Below, in pieces: positions 51,144 to 60,776 of a DNA stretch of 64,000 bases (its first letter is position 1; each line of letters starts with the position of its first letter). The stretch spans positions 149,369 through 213,368 of the forward strand of contig WUUP01000006.1 of assembly GCA_009833045.1 (NCBI GenBank), in the 5' to 3' direction. A model generated the notes under the pieces. That model was not told the DNA's origin, made no database searches, and saw nothing but the letters and a program-made list of their open reading frames with translations. Made by a program: the position numbers and the translations under genes. Source of the stretch: Saprospirales bacterium GYS_P2D (lineage in GTDB: Bacteria > Bacteroidota > Bacteroidia > Chitinophagales > Saprospiraceae).

Positions 51144-51380
51144 TTACTTTGATTTTATTTGGTCATATTTCGCTCGTGCTATTTCTGTGGCTGATAGGGT
51201 AGAGGACTCTCCGTCCCATCCCTTTATCATTTCTTTTCTTAAGTCATCCAGTACCTTTTGGCGATAGTATTTATGAAGCCTAAGAGCATCACGCACGACC
51301 TCACTTGCATTTCTAAAATCTCCTGAGGCTAATTGATCTGAAATATATTCCTCTTGCTGTTTAGTGAAACTGATATTCAT
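51144..51380 (-). CDS. parD: ParD family antitoxin
   Basis: A 78-residue antitoxin. I chose ATG 51380 (MNISFTKQQEEYISDQL) rather than the upstream 51425, as the ribbon-helix-helix starts here: NISFTKQQEEYISDQLASGDFRNASEVVRDALRLHK is the ParD DNA-binding fold. The C-terminal part (GWDGESSTLSATEIARAKYDQIK) would wrap the ParE toxin. The complex should repress its own operon. The pair lies between modBC and the genes that separate them from modA. Confidence 0.88.
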   Translation of the reverse strand: MNISFTKQQEEYISDQLASGDFRNASEVVRDALRLHKYYRQKVLDDLRKEMIKGWDGESSTLSATEIARAKYDQIKSK

Positions 51381-51430
51381 ACCTTGAAAATACATAAAAT
51401 GTCTAAATATGGCAATATTGGACAAGTGAG

Positions 51431-51994
51431 CTACTCCCTCCCCAAAAACTCATCCGTGAAATGACCTCGATGCTTCTCTTGATCAAATTTCTTGGCATTA
51501 TAGCTTCGTGATTCGCCTTTAGGGATACTGAGCGACTGCCACTCTTGATCTCTGATCATGCGAGCTATGTAGGTGATCTGGCCTATATGATATGCATAGT
51601 GGGCCAGCTGACGATTGATCGCTTCAGTGATGCTGTGACCTATATTTCGTATGTAGATGATATCTTCTATCTGACTATCATTGATGCTGTCGAGTGCTGT
51701 GAATAGGCAGATCCATCCCGCTTCCCATTTTTCAAGAAGCTCCTCTCGAGTCTTGATGATATCTTCAAACTCCGCATCACGATCTCTCCATTCTTTTTCA
51801 CCGTCTGTAGTGAGAAAGTCAGTCCATCGAGAGAGCATATTGCCCCAGAGGTGATTGACGATGACAACTATTGAGTTTGACGAGTCATTATACTGCCAGA
51901 ACAGTTCGGCTTCATCGAGCTGAGCGATGCTCTTATCTCCGAGCAGTTTGTAGTATTCAAATTGTTTTCTTATGCTGCTGAGGTAGGTTGACAT
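51431..51994 (-). CDS. DinB-superfamily (DUF1572-like) protein
   Basis: A 187-residue four-helix protein of the DinB/DUF1572 group. It opens YLSSIRKQFEYYKLLGDKSIAQL, has the metal-site histidine region IVVIVNHLWGNMLSRW, and later QLAHYAYHIGQITYIARMI, which supplies the other histidines. Members are bacillithiol/mycothiol S-transferase-like or of unknown role. There is no adjacent thiol gene. Cytoplasmic by lack of signal. Confidence 0.82.
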   Translation of the reverse strand: MSTYLSSIRKQFEYYKLLGDKSIAQLDEAELFWQYNDSSNSIVVIVNHLWGNMLSRWTDFLTTDGEKEWRDRDAEFEDIIKTREELLEKWEAGWICLFTALDSINDSQIEDIIYIRNIGHSITEAINRQLAHYAYHIGQITYIARMIRDQEWQSLSIPKGESRSYNAKKFDQEKHRGHFTDEFLGRE

Positions 51995-52154
51995 AGTATG
52001 TGGATTACTGTGAGGTTAATATACGAACATTGCCAAGTGATTAAAATAGGAGAATATTGAGCAAAGAATTTTGTGAATATGTCTGATTCTAAGAGAAAAA
52101 TTAAAGCTAATGGGATGGTGATTTGATGGAGTTAGTTATTGGTACTCAAGATGC

Positions 52155-53204
52155 TTACTTATATTGAGCCCACCAGTCGTCTGTACAGGATTCTTCAGTC
52201 GTGAATAGCTGGCCTATCTGAGGAATGCAATAGTCCAAATTATATTGTCGAGCATGTTTTTGAAAGTCCTCTACAGGATCATACCAAGTGTGCTGATAGC
52301 TTAAGTCGAATCCTCCCCAGTGCACCGGCATCGCTTTTTTTACTCCTGCATCTTTAGCGGCTTTGACACTATCCTCTGGGAATAAGTGAATCTCTGGCCA
52401 ATCATCATTGTACTGACCACACTCCATCATCCCAAAATCAATTGGGCCAAAACGTTTTCCTATCTCCAGAAAATGATCGCCATATCCACCATCTCCGCTA
52501 AACCAGATTTTCTCCTGGCCATCGTCCAGTAGCCAGCCGCCCCATAGAACCTGCTGACGATCCGTCAGACCCCTACCAGAGAAGTGCTGCGTAGGAGTAA
52601 ATGTCACGCTGATGTGATCGTGCTCCAGGGTATCATACCAGTCTACTTCTTGTATCAGTCGAGGATCGACACCCCATGATGTCAGGTGACGCTTGACACC
52701 CATGGAGACAATATATTTTTTGGTTTTAGCCTTGAGCTGATTGATACTGGCCATGTCGAGATGATCATAGTGGTCATGAGTGATCAGTATGAGATCTATC
52801 TGAGGGAAGTCCCTGATCAGGCTAAGCGAATCCTCCGAAAATCTCGCAGAGGTAGTAGGTGCGATAGGCGTGACATCTGGTCCCAGCATCGGGTCGATGA
52901 GTATAGTCTGTCCTGACATACGTAGCATGAGCGCACTATGACCATACCATATCATCTTAGTCCTTTCACTTGGCGCTAAGATGGCTTTCAGGTCAAATGG
53001 TATAATGGGGATGGGCGAACTGGGTCGCTTCTGATCTCTCGGTGCAAATTGTTTGTACAATATCCTTGGTAGCTTGGTGACGCTACCCGTCACATTGACG
53101 TGAGACAGGTTATGAAATTTGCTATCCCACCACTGTGTAGATCGCTCATAGGAGAGCGCATCTGCTTTGCTTATTTTTCCTCCGAATTGCTTAATGAAGC
53201 TCAC
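52155..53204 (-). CDS. Metallo-beta-lactamase fold hydrolase (NAPE-PLD/UlaG-like)
   Basis: A 349-residue cytoplasmic hydrolase. The metal motif THDHYDHLD places His143, His145, Asp147 and His148. Further ligands are in PTQHFSGRG, WFSGDGGYG and PVHWGGFDLS. The arrangement, including the preceding WYGHSALMLRMSGQTILIDPMLG, is that of the NAPE-PLD/YycJ-like MBL-fold proteins that split phosphodiesters or lactones. Substrate unknown. It is single between the DinB-like and SDR genes. Confidence 0.88.
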   Translation of the reverse strand: MSFIKQFGGKISKADALSYERSTQWWDSKFHNLSHVNVTGSVTKLPRILYKQFAPRDQKRPSSPIPIIPFDLKAILAPSERTKMIWYGHSALMLRMSGQTILIDPMLGPDVTPIAPTTSARFSEDSLSLIRDFPQIDLILITHDHYDHLDMASINQLKAKTKKYIVSMGVKRHLTSWGVDPRLIQEVDWYDTLEHDHISVTFTPTQHFSGRGLTDRQQVLWGGWLLDDGQEKIWFSGDGGYGDHFLEIGKRFGPIDFGMMECGQYNDDWPEIHLFPEDSVKAAKDAGVKKAMPVHWGGFDLSYQHTWYDPVEDFQKHARQYNLDYCIPQIGQLFTTEESCTDDWWAQYK

Positions 53205-53299
53205 TGTCGTTAGTTGTATGTATTGTATGCATTATTAGCCCTTAGGCCTTCTATCATACCATACTGTTTTGTTGGCTCTTTTGTTCGAGTTGATTTCAT

Positions 53300-54079
53300 T
53301 TAGTTTACGGTTTGTGCTTTTCGGATCTGACTGAGAAGTGCTTTTTTAGGTACGATGGGTAGCATCTTCATCATGATCTTCTGAGGAAATGACAGACCGG
53401 CTAAGACATTGAGATCGCCATCGATCATGGCAGCGTATCCTGCCTGTGCGACTTCTCGAGCACTGCTTGTATTAGTGAATAGGTCGGTTTTGTCCATGCC
53501 AGATACTTGACCAAAGTCTGTCTCTGTAGCTCCGGGTAGCAGCGCTGTTACACTGATATTCTTGTCATAAAGTTCTTCTGCTATGGCATTGGAGAATGAG
53601 GTCACATAGGCCTTGGTAGCATAGTAGACGGCCTGCATGGGTCCTGGCAGGAGAGAGGCAGTTGATGAGACATTGAGGATCTTTCCTTGATTGCGGCTCA
53701 CCATATCGGGTAAGAATAGTCTGGTCAGCGCAGTCAGAGCTATGATATTGAGCTGTATCATGCTAAGGTCCTTTGACCATTCTCGCTCATGAAACTTTCC
53801 TACCCCTCCAAAACCAGCGTTATTGATAAGATAGTCAATCGTGATGCCTGATTGATGGACCTCATCATATACTTCTTGAGCGGCAGTTTCATGTGTGAGA
53901 TCCTTTTGGATGACTTTTACAGTAGTGCCATATTTTGCTTGTAGATCTGATTGGAGTGCATTGAGTTTGTCAATACTTCTCGCTACTACTACGAGATCTC
54001 CTCCTTTAGTGGCATGTATGTGTGCGAGTTCTTTTCCTATGCCTGATGATGCTCCTGTGATGAGTGCTACGTTGTTCAT
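53300..54079 (-). CDS. Short-chain dehydrogenase/reductase
   Basis: A 259-residue classical SDR. The cofactor motif TGASSGIGKE is at residues 8-17, NNAG at 86-89, and the catalytic Ser139-Tyr152-Lys156 set is in VSSTAS and YYATK. This resembles the DltE/YqjQ-like oxidoreductases that carry out reversible carbonyl reductions with NAD(P)H. The substrate cannot be inferred. It is on the same strand as the MBL gene 95 bases away. Confidence 0.88.
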   Translation of the reverse strand: MNNVALITGASSGIGKELAHIHATKGGDLVVVARSIDKLNALQSDLQAKYGTTVKVIQKDLTHETAAQEVYDEVHQSGITIDYLINNAGFGGVGKFHEREWSKDLSMIQLNIIALTALTRLFLPDMVSRNQGKILNVSSTASLLPGPMQAVYYATKAYVTSFSNAIAEELYDKNISVTALLPGATETDFGQVSGMDKTDLFTNTSSAREVAQAGYAAMIDGDLNVLAGLSFPQKIMMKMLPIVPKKALLSQIRKAQTVN

Positions 54080-54213
54080 ATTTATTTCAGTATTGAATAC
54101 CTATTTGTTAATTGTGTCAATTTTTTCTGCCTAAAAATACTTTTCCTTAGGTGCTTGGATCATTTCTGCTTTCTTATTGATCCCATTTTGCAGGATGTTT
54201 CTTGCTATGCCTT

Positions 54214-54512
54214 TTATGTGCTGAGACAGAAGCTGTTCCCTGTCTCTATTGGAAGGTTTGTCTCTCTGATTTGTTCGAGTGCCCAGATCAATTCGTCCAA
54301 TGGTGGTTTCAGCTTTTTTTGATTAATGTAGGCAGTGTCCCAGTTGAGTTTGAACTGTAGGTGCCAGTAATCATAGTTTTCTTTAGGTACGGATAGGAGA
54401 TATTGATGGCTTTATCTATGACTTTATGCAGACATGTATCAAATATCACTGAGATGAATATTTCAGCTATTCGCTGTTGACTATTTTCCATGAGAGCATC
54501 GAGTAGCCCCAT
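54214..54512 (-). pseudogene. Small gene of about 99 codons split by a one-base frameshift
   Basis: From ATG 54512 the frame reads MGLLDALMENSQQRIAEIF... to about residue 43. It then runs out of natural sequence, while the next frame continues at ENYDYWHLQFKLNWDTAYI, then LKPPLDELIWALEQIRETNL, to a TAA at 54214-54216. Adding one base in the AAAGAAAAC tract (54376-54384) makes exactly 100 codons including the stop. Both halves look like real protein. I do not recognise the family. It is either a recent inactivation or a homopolymer base-calling error. Confidence 0.5.
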
Positions 54513-54633
54513 TTTGTTTTTAGCCTATTTCCGATATGCGTTATTTTTTATCTGTCATCGTATGGGAGTGCATACAGAGCAAATAGTACTCACTAATCAA
54601 ACTCCCTTTTGGCTATAGCCCCAAAATGATCCA

Positions 54634-55917
54634 TCATGAAGGCTCTATCATCCTCAGCCTTCTACGCAGTAGTACTGTGGCCATGAGGCCTATCATTGCA
54701 AAGATAGCTACTACTCCAAATACATGCTGATGGCCCAGCTCTCCAGGTGATCGATCCAAGAGGTAGCCCATCACTGGTCCCATGAATATATCGGGAGTGT
54801 ATCCGATCACAGAGATCAGTCCGACAGCGGTACCCGTCACTGCAAGTGGGATCGAACTCTCCTCGAGAAGAGCAAAATACAGCCCTCTCAAGGCATAGAT
54901 ACCGATACTTGCCACACAGACGGTGGACAGCAGCATCCAATGTAATCCATAAGGAATAATGCTAAATATAATCCCCGAGCTACCTAGGATCAAGATCAAA
55001 AAACTGAAGATGATCATAAATGAACTCTTAGTGCGGTCTGCAATCAGGCCTCCCAGTATAGCTGCAGCAGGTCGAGTCCAAAATGAAAAACTCCCAATCT
55101 GAGCAGCCTGCACGTCATTGTACCCATGTACATCATATGCGTATAGCGAGAAGTTGTCTGTACCCTTGTAGGCTACATAGGCACATAGTACTATGATGGC
55201 CTGTAGCCAGACTCGAGGCATTTTTATGATTTTACAGACATCCTTACTTACTGTTTTCTTTGTCTTGGCTTTATTTCTTGATACATCCGATGGAGGGAGA
55301 AAAAACCATACACATATCGCAGCGAGCAGTACTATACCCATGAAAAACCAAATAATCAATGACAAGGCAGCCGACCGCTCCACCAATGTGGCAGTCTCTA
55401 CTTCAACGCCCAGTCGCCACTCAAATACCCAAACCGAGACACTCGCCAATGCTGCAGCTAATAAACCTCGGCCTCCATCGAGCCATCCGAAAGAGGCTCC
55501 CTGACTATCAGAGCCACCGATGGATCGGGTCGATCGTATCAGTGCTGCCCAAAACACTAAAATAGTCGTCATTCCCCAATAGCCATAAATGATCATCAGC
55601 TCCAGCTTACTGGGCTCTCGAGCAAATATAAACCCTCCGATAGCAGTAGTGACCAGTGCTACGATCATCAGCCGCTGAGCAGCGAATCGATCCGCTAAGA
55701 GTCCACCAAAAAAATAAGACCCCATAGCTACGATACCATAGGCAGAGTAGGCCAGACCTAACTCCAGATTAGTCAGATCCAAGACCTCCAAGACTGTCGG
55801 TCTGAATATGCGAGCTAATACAAATGGTAAAAGAAAGATCGCCTCTCCTGCTAAGATCAGGCTGAAGAGTGACCAGCGAGAAGATACATTGGGGGATGAT
55901 AAGTCTTTCAATATCAA
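54634..55917 (-). CDS. Major facilitator superfamily transporter
   Basis: A 427-residue transporter with about 12 membrane segments in two halves. The MFS loop 2-3 motif is GGLLADRFAAQRLMIVA and its counterpart in the second half is GGLIADRTKSSFMI. A long charged loop around residue 200 (SRNKAKTKKTVSKDV) divides the halves. The fold resembles the organophosphate:anion antiporters (glycerol- and hexose-phosphate transporters), though substrate residues are not decisive. It lies 70 bases downstream of modA on the same strand. Confidence 0.85.
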   Translation of the reverse strand: MILKDLSSPNVSSRWSLFSLILAGEAIFLLPFVLARIFRPTVLEVLDLTNLELGLAYSAYGIVAMGSYFFGGLLADRFAAQRLMIVALVTTAIGGFIFAREPSKLELMIIYGYWGMTTILVFWAALIRSTRSIGGSDSQGASFGWLDGGRGLLAAALASVSVWVFEWRLGVEVETATLVERSAALSLIIWFFMGIVLLAAICVWFFLPPSDVSRNKAKTKKTVSKDVCKIIKMPRVWLQAIIVLCAYVAYKGTDNFSLYAYDVHGYNDVQAAQIGSFSFWTRPAAAILGGLIADRTKSSFMIIFSFLILILGSSGIIFSIIPYGLHWMLLSTVCVASIGIYALRGLYFALLEESSIPLAVTGTAVGLISVIGYTPDIFMGPVMGYLLDRSPGELGHQHVFGVVAIFAMIGLMATVLLRRRLRMIEPS

Positions 55918-55986
55918 TGGGTTGAGGAGTGCTCTAAGATAGGATGTGCCAAAGGGATAGCCAAATGTATCTCAGATATATATATG

Positions 55987-56757
55987 CTATGGTAGGTCAT
56001 ATCCATATCGAGCGATGATCTCTCGGCCCTCTGCAGAGTAGATAAAATCGTATAACATTTTGGCTTTGAGCGCTCTCCGCTCATCGTCTTGGCTGATCAG
56101 CACGGCAGCCTGTGCGATAGGATCATATAGGGCGGTATCTATCAAGGCATAGCGCCCGATTCCTCTGGCAGCATCTGTGTTCATGGTGGACTGGGCTGTG
56201 ATCCCCACATCTACAGCCTTAGTCACTACGAATTGATTGACTTGAGAAATGCTCTCCCCATATACGAGTTTATGTTCTATGCTTTTTTGCGTGCCATTAT
56301 TAGTGAGGGCACTCATGGCTGCTTGGCCATAGGGAGCTATCTTCGGATTCGCTATAGCGATATGTTTGATGTCATCATTGCTCAGTTCATCTATCGATAC
56401 ATCAAGATCTGATCTGTGGCTCCACAAAGCAATCTTGCCATACGCATAGATCTGTGGGGGAGATGTCGCTTTGCCAGCACTATATATTTCTTGTGGATAC
56501 CTCTCATCAGCTGAGATGAATACATCATAGGGAGCTCCTGCTAATATCTGTGCGGTGAGCTTACCACTGGAGCTAATCGTAAGATCTATATGCTGACCAG
56601 TCGAGGCTTCATAGCTTGTAGCGATCTCATGCATGACAAATTGCATATTAGCAGAGGTGGCGATGAGTAATGTATCACTTGATACTCCTCCACAGGATGT
56701 GAATAGGAGATATGTCATGAATACGGATCCGATATGCGACCTCAGCTGTCTTATCAT
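55987..56757 (-). CDS. modA: Molybdate ABC transporter substrate-binding lipoprotein
   Basis: A periplasmic binding protein of about 256 residues. I chose ATG 56757 because it yields a lipoprotein signal ending in LLFTSC; an upstream ATG (56823) would add an unlikely 22 residues. Motifs of the ModA family are visible: LLIATSANMQFVMHEIATSYEASTG, then ISSSGKLTAQILAGAPYDVFISADERYP, KIAIANPKIAPYGQAA and VGITAQS. It would capture molybdate and hand it to ModBC, but those genes are about 5.2 kb downstream with unrelated genes between. It is divergent from the K+ channel gene. Confidence 0.88.
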   Translation of the reverse strand: MIRQLRSHIGSVFMTYLLFTSCGGVSSDTLLIATSANMQFVMHEIATSYEASTGQHIDLTISSSGKLTAQILAGAPYDVFISADERYPQEIYSAGKATSPPQIYAYGKIALWSHRSDLDVSIDELSNDDIKHIAIANPKIAPYGQAAMSALTNNGTQKSIEHKLVYGESISQVNQFVVTKAVDVGITAQSTMNTDAARGIGRYALIDTALYDPIAQAAVLISQDDERRALKAKMLYDFIYSAEGREIIARYGYDLP

Positions 56758-56894
56758 AGGACTAAAGTAGTGATAGTCTACTGATCGACTTGAGATCAAT
56801 CCGATCAATATCATGGTGTCCACTGATATTTGACTTAGGAAAACCCGCTGCTTCGTGCTAAGTTTATAGCATTAAGCTGTAGCAGTGTATATAG

Positions 56895-57929
56895 ATGAGA
56901 TCATCGGATAAGAAGTTTTTTATTAGTGTCATAGTGTTCTTGAGTACTATCGCTATAGGCTATATAGGTTATATGACGGCAGGCTGGGATAGTCTCGATG
57001 CGTTATATATGGTCATTATTACCATTTTTGGAGTGGGATATGGCGAAGTACAAGAGATGACTCCAGAGCTGAGGATATTCACGATAGTCTTTATTATCAT
57101 AGGCTGTACGAGTTTGCTATATGCTGTGGGTGCATTTATTAATTGGCTGACAGAAGGTCAGATTCAACAATATCTTGGGGAAAGAAAAATGGAAAAAGAA
57201 ATCAAAAATCTACGCAATCACATCATCATATGCGGATATGGTAGAGTAGGGCGAGTACTGGCAGAAAAGATCGAAGCTGCAGGTCGTCCGTTTGTCATCA
57301 TTGAGCGTGATGCAGATCAGATAGATAGTATCAGAAGTGCGGGCTACCTATACGTGGAGGGAGATGCCACCGAAGAAGCTATCCTCAAGAAAGCTGGCGT
57401 CAAAGAAGCGAAATCTCTTGCTACAGTGCTGCCTGCTGATGCGGCTAATGTTTTCATCGTGTTGAGCTGTAGATTTTTAAATGATTCAATCCGGATCATA
57501 TCTCGAGCTAATGAGAGTTCGACAGAGGCTAAGCTGATACAGGCAGGAGCGGATAAGGTCATCATGCCGGCAGTCATCGGTGGTGATAGAGCTGCCAATA
57601 TGTTACTGCGTCCTACTGCTCAGGAAATATTAGAGAAAGATCTGACAGACAATATATTCGTAGAGGAATTGGGAGGTATCGGTTTAGTAATAGAAGAGGT
57701 CAAAGTCTCAGGGGATATAGCCAAACTGACATTGGCCGATCTGGAGACCAAAAGTAAAAGCACTTTTTTAGTAGTAGCGGTGAAAAAAAATAGTGGAAAA
57801 ACCATTGTAAAACCCGACCTTAAGCTCGTGCTCGATGTAGGCGATATACTCGTGGTTATAAGCCAAAAAGATGTGCCTTTAGAATTCATCAAAGAAGAAG
57901 TCAGCCAGATGAGCACTACAGAAAAATAG
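56895..57929 (+). CDS. Potassium channel protein with TrkA/RCK domain
   Basis: A 344-residue protein with two N-terminal membrane segments around a pore loop. The selectivity filter is G46-V-G-Y-G-E51, the K+ filter signature with Glu at the last position instead of the usual Asp. The cytoplasmic part has a RCK/TrkA-N domain (HIIICGYGRVGRVLAEKIE, binding NAD/ATP; residues about 110-230) and a TrkA-C domain (about 250-335). It matches MthK/Kch-like channels with ligand-gated RCK domains. It lies 69 bases before crtI, with no functional link evident. Confidence 0.88.
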   Translation: MRSSDKKFFISVIVFLSTIAIGYIGYMTAGWDSLDALYMVIITIFGVGYGEVQEMTPELRIFTIVFIIIGCTSLLYAVGAFINWLTEGQIQQYLGERKMEKEIKNLRNHIIICGYGRVGRVLAEKIEAAGRPFVIIERDADQIDSIRSAGYLYVEGDATEEAILKKAGVKEAKSLATVLPADAANVFIVLSCRFLNDSIRIISRANESSTEAKLIQAGADKVIMPAVIGGDRAANMLLRPTAQEILEKDLTDNIFVEELGGIGLVIEEVKVSGDIAKLTLADLETKSKSTFLVVAVKKNSGKTIVKPDLKLVLDVGDILVVISQKDVPLEFIKEEVSQMSTTEK

Positions 57930-57998
57930 TAATAAGATAGCTCAACAAAATACTTTGTTTATCTATTCTTGTTGTATTATTAAACAAAAGAGTAATAA

Positions 57999-59462
57999 AT
58001 GAGCAAAGTCATCGTGATCGGTTCTGGATTTTCATCCCTTTCGGCAGCTTGCTATCTACAGCAGGCGGGGCATCAGGTGACTCTGCTTGAGAAAAACAAC
58101 TACTTCGGAGGTCGAGCTCAGCAGCTTAAAAAAGACGGTTTTACATTCGATATGGGGCCTACTTTTTATTGGATGCCAGATGTTTTTGAGTCTTTTTTTA
58201 ACGATTTTGGTAAAAACGTTTCAGATTATTATCAAATAGAAAAACTCAATCCTGCTTATGAAGTATACTTTGGGGAGCAGGACTCTATCTGCCTAGCTGA
58301 CAATTTTGAGGCAATAGTCCAGACCTTTGAAGCGACCGAGCCCGGAGCGGGTGCTAAGCTCCGAAAATTCATCAAGAATGCTGAGGATAATTATGATCTG
58401 GCCATCAAAGACTTAGTCTATCAGCCAGGAGAAAATCCGCTCGAGATAGTGACAATGGACACCATGAAAAAGCTGCCACTCTTTTTTGGCACCATAGCTG
58501 GGATGGTCCGTAAGTCGATCAAGCATCCCAAACTGCAGAAGATATTAGAGTTTCCGGTGCTCTTCCTCGGTGCTAAGCCGACTACCACTCCGAGTTTTTA
58601 CAATTTTATGAACTATGCAGACTTCTGTCTGGGGACATGGCATCCTAAGGGTGGCATGTATAGCGTAGCTCAAGGTATGGCGCAGCTGGCAAGAGAGCAG
58701 GGTGTGGAGATGCTCACCGATCAAGAGGTCACAGGATTTGAGTGGTCAGGCAGCCAAATCACTGCCGTGAATACTAAAGATGTTCAATACCAAGCGGACT
58801 TAGTGGTGAGTGGTGCCGACTATCATCACACGGAGAGTCTATTGCCAAAATCATATCGCAAGTACTCAGAGTCCTACTGGGATAAAAAGACATTTGCCCC
58901 ATCGGCATTATTGTTTTACATCGGACTTGATAAGAAACTGGTCAATCTCAATCATCATACGCTGTTTTTTGACACAGATTTTGATGAGCATGCAGCGACG
59001 ATCTATGATACTCCAGATTGGCCAGAGAAGCCCTTGTTTTATGCCAGCTTTCCATCTATGACAGATGATAGCGTGGCACCTGATGGCAAAGAAGCATGTA
59101 TTTTTCTCATGCCTATCGCTCCCGGACTTAAGGATACAGAGGAGATGCGAGAGCGATATTTTGATATCATTATGGAGCGACTGGAGCGTCTCTCTGGACA
59201 GGAGGTGAGATCATCTATCGTATTTAAACAGAGCTATTGTGTAAACGATTTCGTAGAGGATTATCACTCATACAAGGGTAATGCCTATGGATTAGCGAAT
59301 ACTTTGCTCCAGACTCATTTTTTAAGACCAAAATTGAAGAGTAAGAAAGTGAAAAATCTGTATTTTACTGGACAACTAACAGTGCCTGGGCCTGGAGTAC
59401 CTCCCTCACTGATCTCTGGCAAGATCGTGAGTGAACTCATCACCAAACACGAAACTCACTAA
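57999..59462 (+). CDS. crtI: Phytoene desaturase
   Basis: A 487-residue FAD-dependent carotenoid oxidase. The N-terminal dinucleotide fold is VIVIGSGFSSLSAACYLQQAGHQVTLLEKNNYFGGRA, and the C-terminal signature LYFTGQLTVPGPGVPPSLISGKIV is that of CrtI-type desaturases. It introduces double bonds into phytoene to give lycopene, probably at the inner membrane. It is the first gene of the carotenoid operon; crtB begins 3 bases after it. The number of desaturation steps cannot be told from sequence. Confidence 0.92.
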   Translation: MSKVIVIGSGFSSLSAACYLQQAGHQVTLLEKNNYFGGRAQQLKKDGFTFDMGPTFYWMPDVFESFFNDFGKNVSDYYQIEKLNPAYEVYFGEQDSICLADNFEAIVQTFEATEPGAGAKLRKFIKNAEDNYDLAIKDLVYQPGENPLEIVTMDTMKKLPLFFGTIAGMVRKSIKHPKLQKILEFPVLFLGAKPTTTPSFYNFMNYADFCLGTWHPKGGMYSVAQGMAQLAREQGVEMLTDQEVTGFEWSGSQITAVNTKDVQYQADLVVSGADYHHTESLLPKSYRKYSESYWDKKTFAPSALLFYIGLDKKLVNLNHHTLFFDTDFDEHAATIYDTPDWPEKPLFYASFPSMTDDSVAPDGKEACIFLMPIAPGLKDTEEMRERYFDIIMERLERLSGQEVRSSIVFKQSYCVNDFVEDYHSYKGNAYGLANTLLQTHFLRPKLKSKKVKNLYFTGQLTVPGPGVPPSLISGKIVSELITKHETH

Positions 59463-59464
59463 CT

Positions 59465-60304
59465 ATGAGACACATATTCGACCAATCTTCTATCAAGATC
59501 AGTAAGCTGGTCACAGAGGAGTACAGTACCTCTTTCAGCCTAGCCACTCGAATGCTCGGCGACTCTATCAGAGATGCTATTTATGCGATTTACGGTTTTG
59601 TCAGATATGCTGATGAGATAGTAGATACCTTTTTGGATAGTCCTCAGGAGGAGCTACTCACGGAGTTTGAGGCGCAGTACTATCAGGCATTAGATAGAGG
59701 TATCAGTATGAATCCCATCCTGCATGCTTTTCAGCAAGTAGTGAAAAGATATAACATCGATGATGCGCTCGTGCAGCAGTTTCTCAAGTCCATGAAAATG
59801 GATCTTTATAAGAACGACTATGAGACTTATGAAGAATACAAGGAGTACATATTTGGTTCAGCAGATGTAGTCGGCCTGATGTGCTTGAGAGTATTCGTAG
59901 ATGGCGACGATGCTGAGTATGAGCGACTTAAGGAGAGTGCTATGCGTTTGGGTTCAGCATTCCAAAAAGTGAATTTCCTCAGAGATCTCAAGGATGACGC
60001 TGATCGACTGAATAGATCGTATTTCCCAAATGTCAATCTCCAGCAGCTCACACCCGCAGAGAAGCAATCTATAATAGATGAGATCGAAGAGGACTTTAGA
60101 GTAGCTTATGGAGGGATCATAGAGCTACCTACGGAGGCGAGATTTGGCGTATATACTGCGTATAAATACTACTATAAGCTGCTCATGAAACTTAAAAAAA
60201 CACATGCCTCAGAGATCATGAATACCCGTATACGAGTATCTAATCCTATGAAAATGCTAATATTGGGTAAATCTTATTTGAGATTCCAGTTTAATATCCT
60301 CTAA
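59465..60304 (+). CDS. crtB: Phytoene synthase
   Basis: A 279-residue head-to-head prenyltransferase that joins two geranylgeranyl diphosphates. The two substrate-binding aspartate motifs are D50-E-I-V-D54 and D174-L-K-D-D178. Other family marks are SFSLATRML and AFQKVNFLRDL. It could in principle be a squalene or diapophytoene synthase, but the CrtI, CrtZ and cyclase neighbours argue for phytoene. It is 3 bases after crtI, so co-translated. Confidence 0.92.
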   Translation: MRHIFDQSSIKISKLVTEEYSTSFSLATRMLGDSIRDAIYAIYGFVRYADEIVDTFLDSPQEELLTEFEAQYYQALDRGISMNPILHAFQQVVKRYNIDDALVQQFLKSMKMDLYKNDYETYEEYKEYIFGSADVVGLMCLRVFVDGDDAEYERLKESAMRLGSAFQKVNFLRDLKDDADRLNRSYFPNVNLQQLTPAEKQSIIDEIEEDFRVAYGGIIELPTEARFGVYTAYKYYYKLLMKLKKTHASEIMNTRIRVSNPMKMLILGKSYLRFQFNIL

Positions 60305-60320
60305 CTAAATTCAAATATAC

Positions 60321-60776
60321 GTGCAGACAGTCTTTTATATATTGATCACACTGGGTGTATTTCTTACTATGGAAGGTATCACATGGCTGACACATCGCTA
60401 TGTGATGCATGGTTTTCTCTGGTATCTGCATGAGGATCATCATCAGCCAAAATATCAAGGTCTCTTTGAGAAGAATGATGCCTTCTTTGTGATTTTTGCT
60501 ATTCCGAGTATTGCCTTGTTTTATTATGGTACATTCCCTGAGCTTAACTATTTGTTTTTCATTGGGCTCGGCATTTTACTTTATGGGATGGCCTATTTCT
60601 TCGTACACGATATATTGATACATCAGCGTATTCCGATATTCAAACGTGCCAGTCACTGGTATGTCAGAGCTATCCGCAAAGGTCATAAGATGCATCATAA
60701 GCATCTTGGCAAAGAGGATGGCGAATGCTTCGGTATGCTCTTAGTCCCGATGAAATACTTCAAGGAGTTTTTTTAG
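60321..60776 (+). CDS. crtZ: Beta-carotene hydroxylase
   Basis: A 151-residue membrane di-iron hydroxylase of the fatty acid hydroxylase family. Histidine boxes are H25-x4-H30, H37-x2-H40-H41, the HDILIH stretch and the HKMHHKH stretch, with hydrophobic segments between. It adds hydroxyls to the beta-rings, giving zeaxanthin from beta-carotene. The start is GTG. The cyclase gene begins directly after its stop. The small size is typical of CrtZ. Confidence 0.9.
   Translation: MQTVFYILITLGVFLTMEGITWLTHRYVMHGFLWYLHEDHHQPKYQGLFEKNDAFFVIFAIPSIALFYYGTFPELNYLFFIGLGILLYGMAYFFVHDILIHQRIPIFKRASHWYVRAIRKGHKMHHKHLGKEDGECFGMLLVPMKYFKEFF

Noticed and set aside
54309-54512. 67-codon minus-strand frame as an intact small gene
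   Set aside because: Its last 24 residues look random, while the adjacent frame continues natural sequence, so I list it as half of a frameshifted gene instead.
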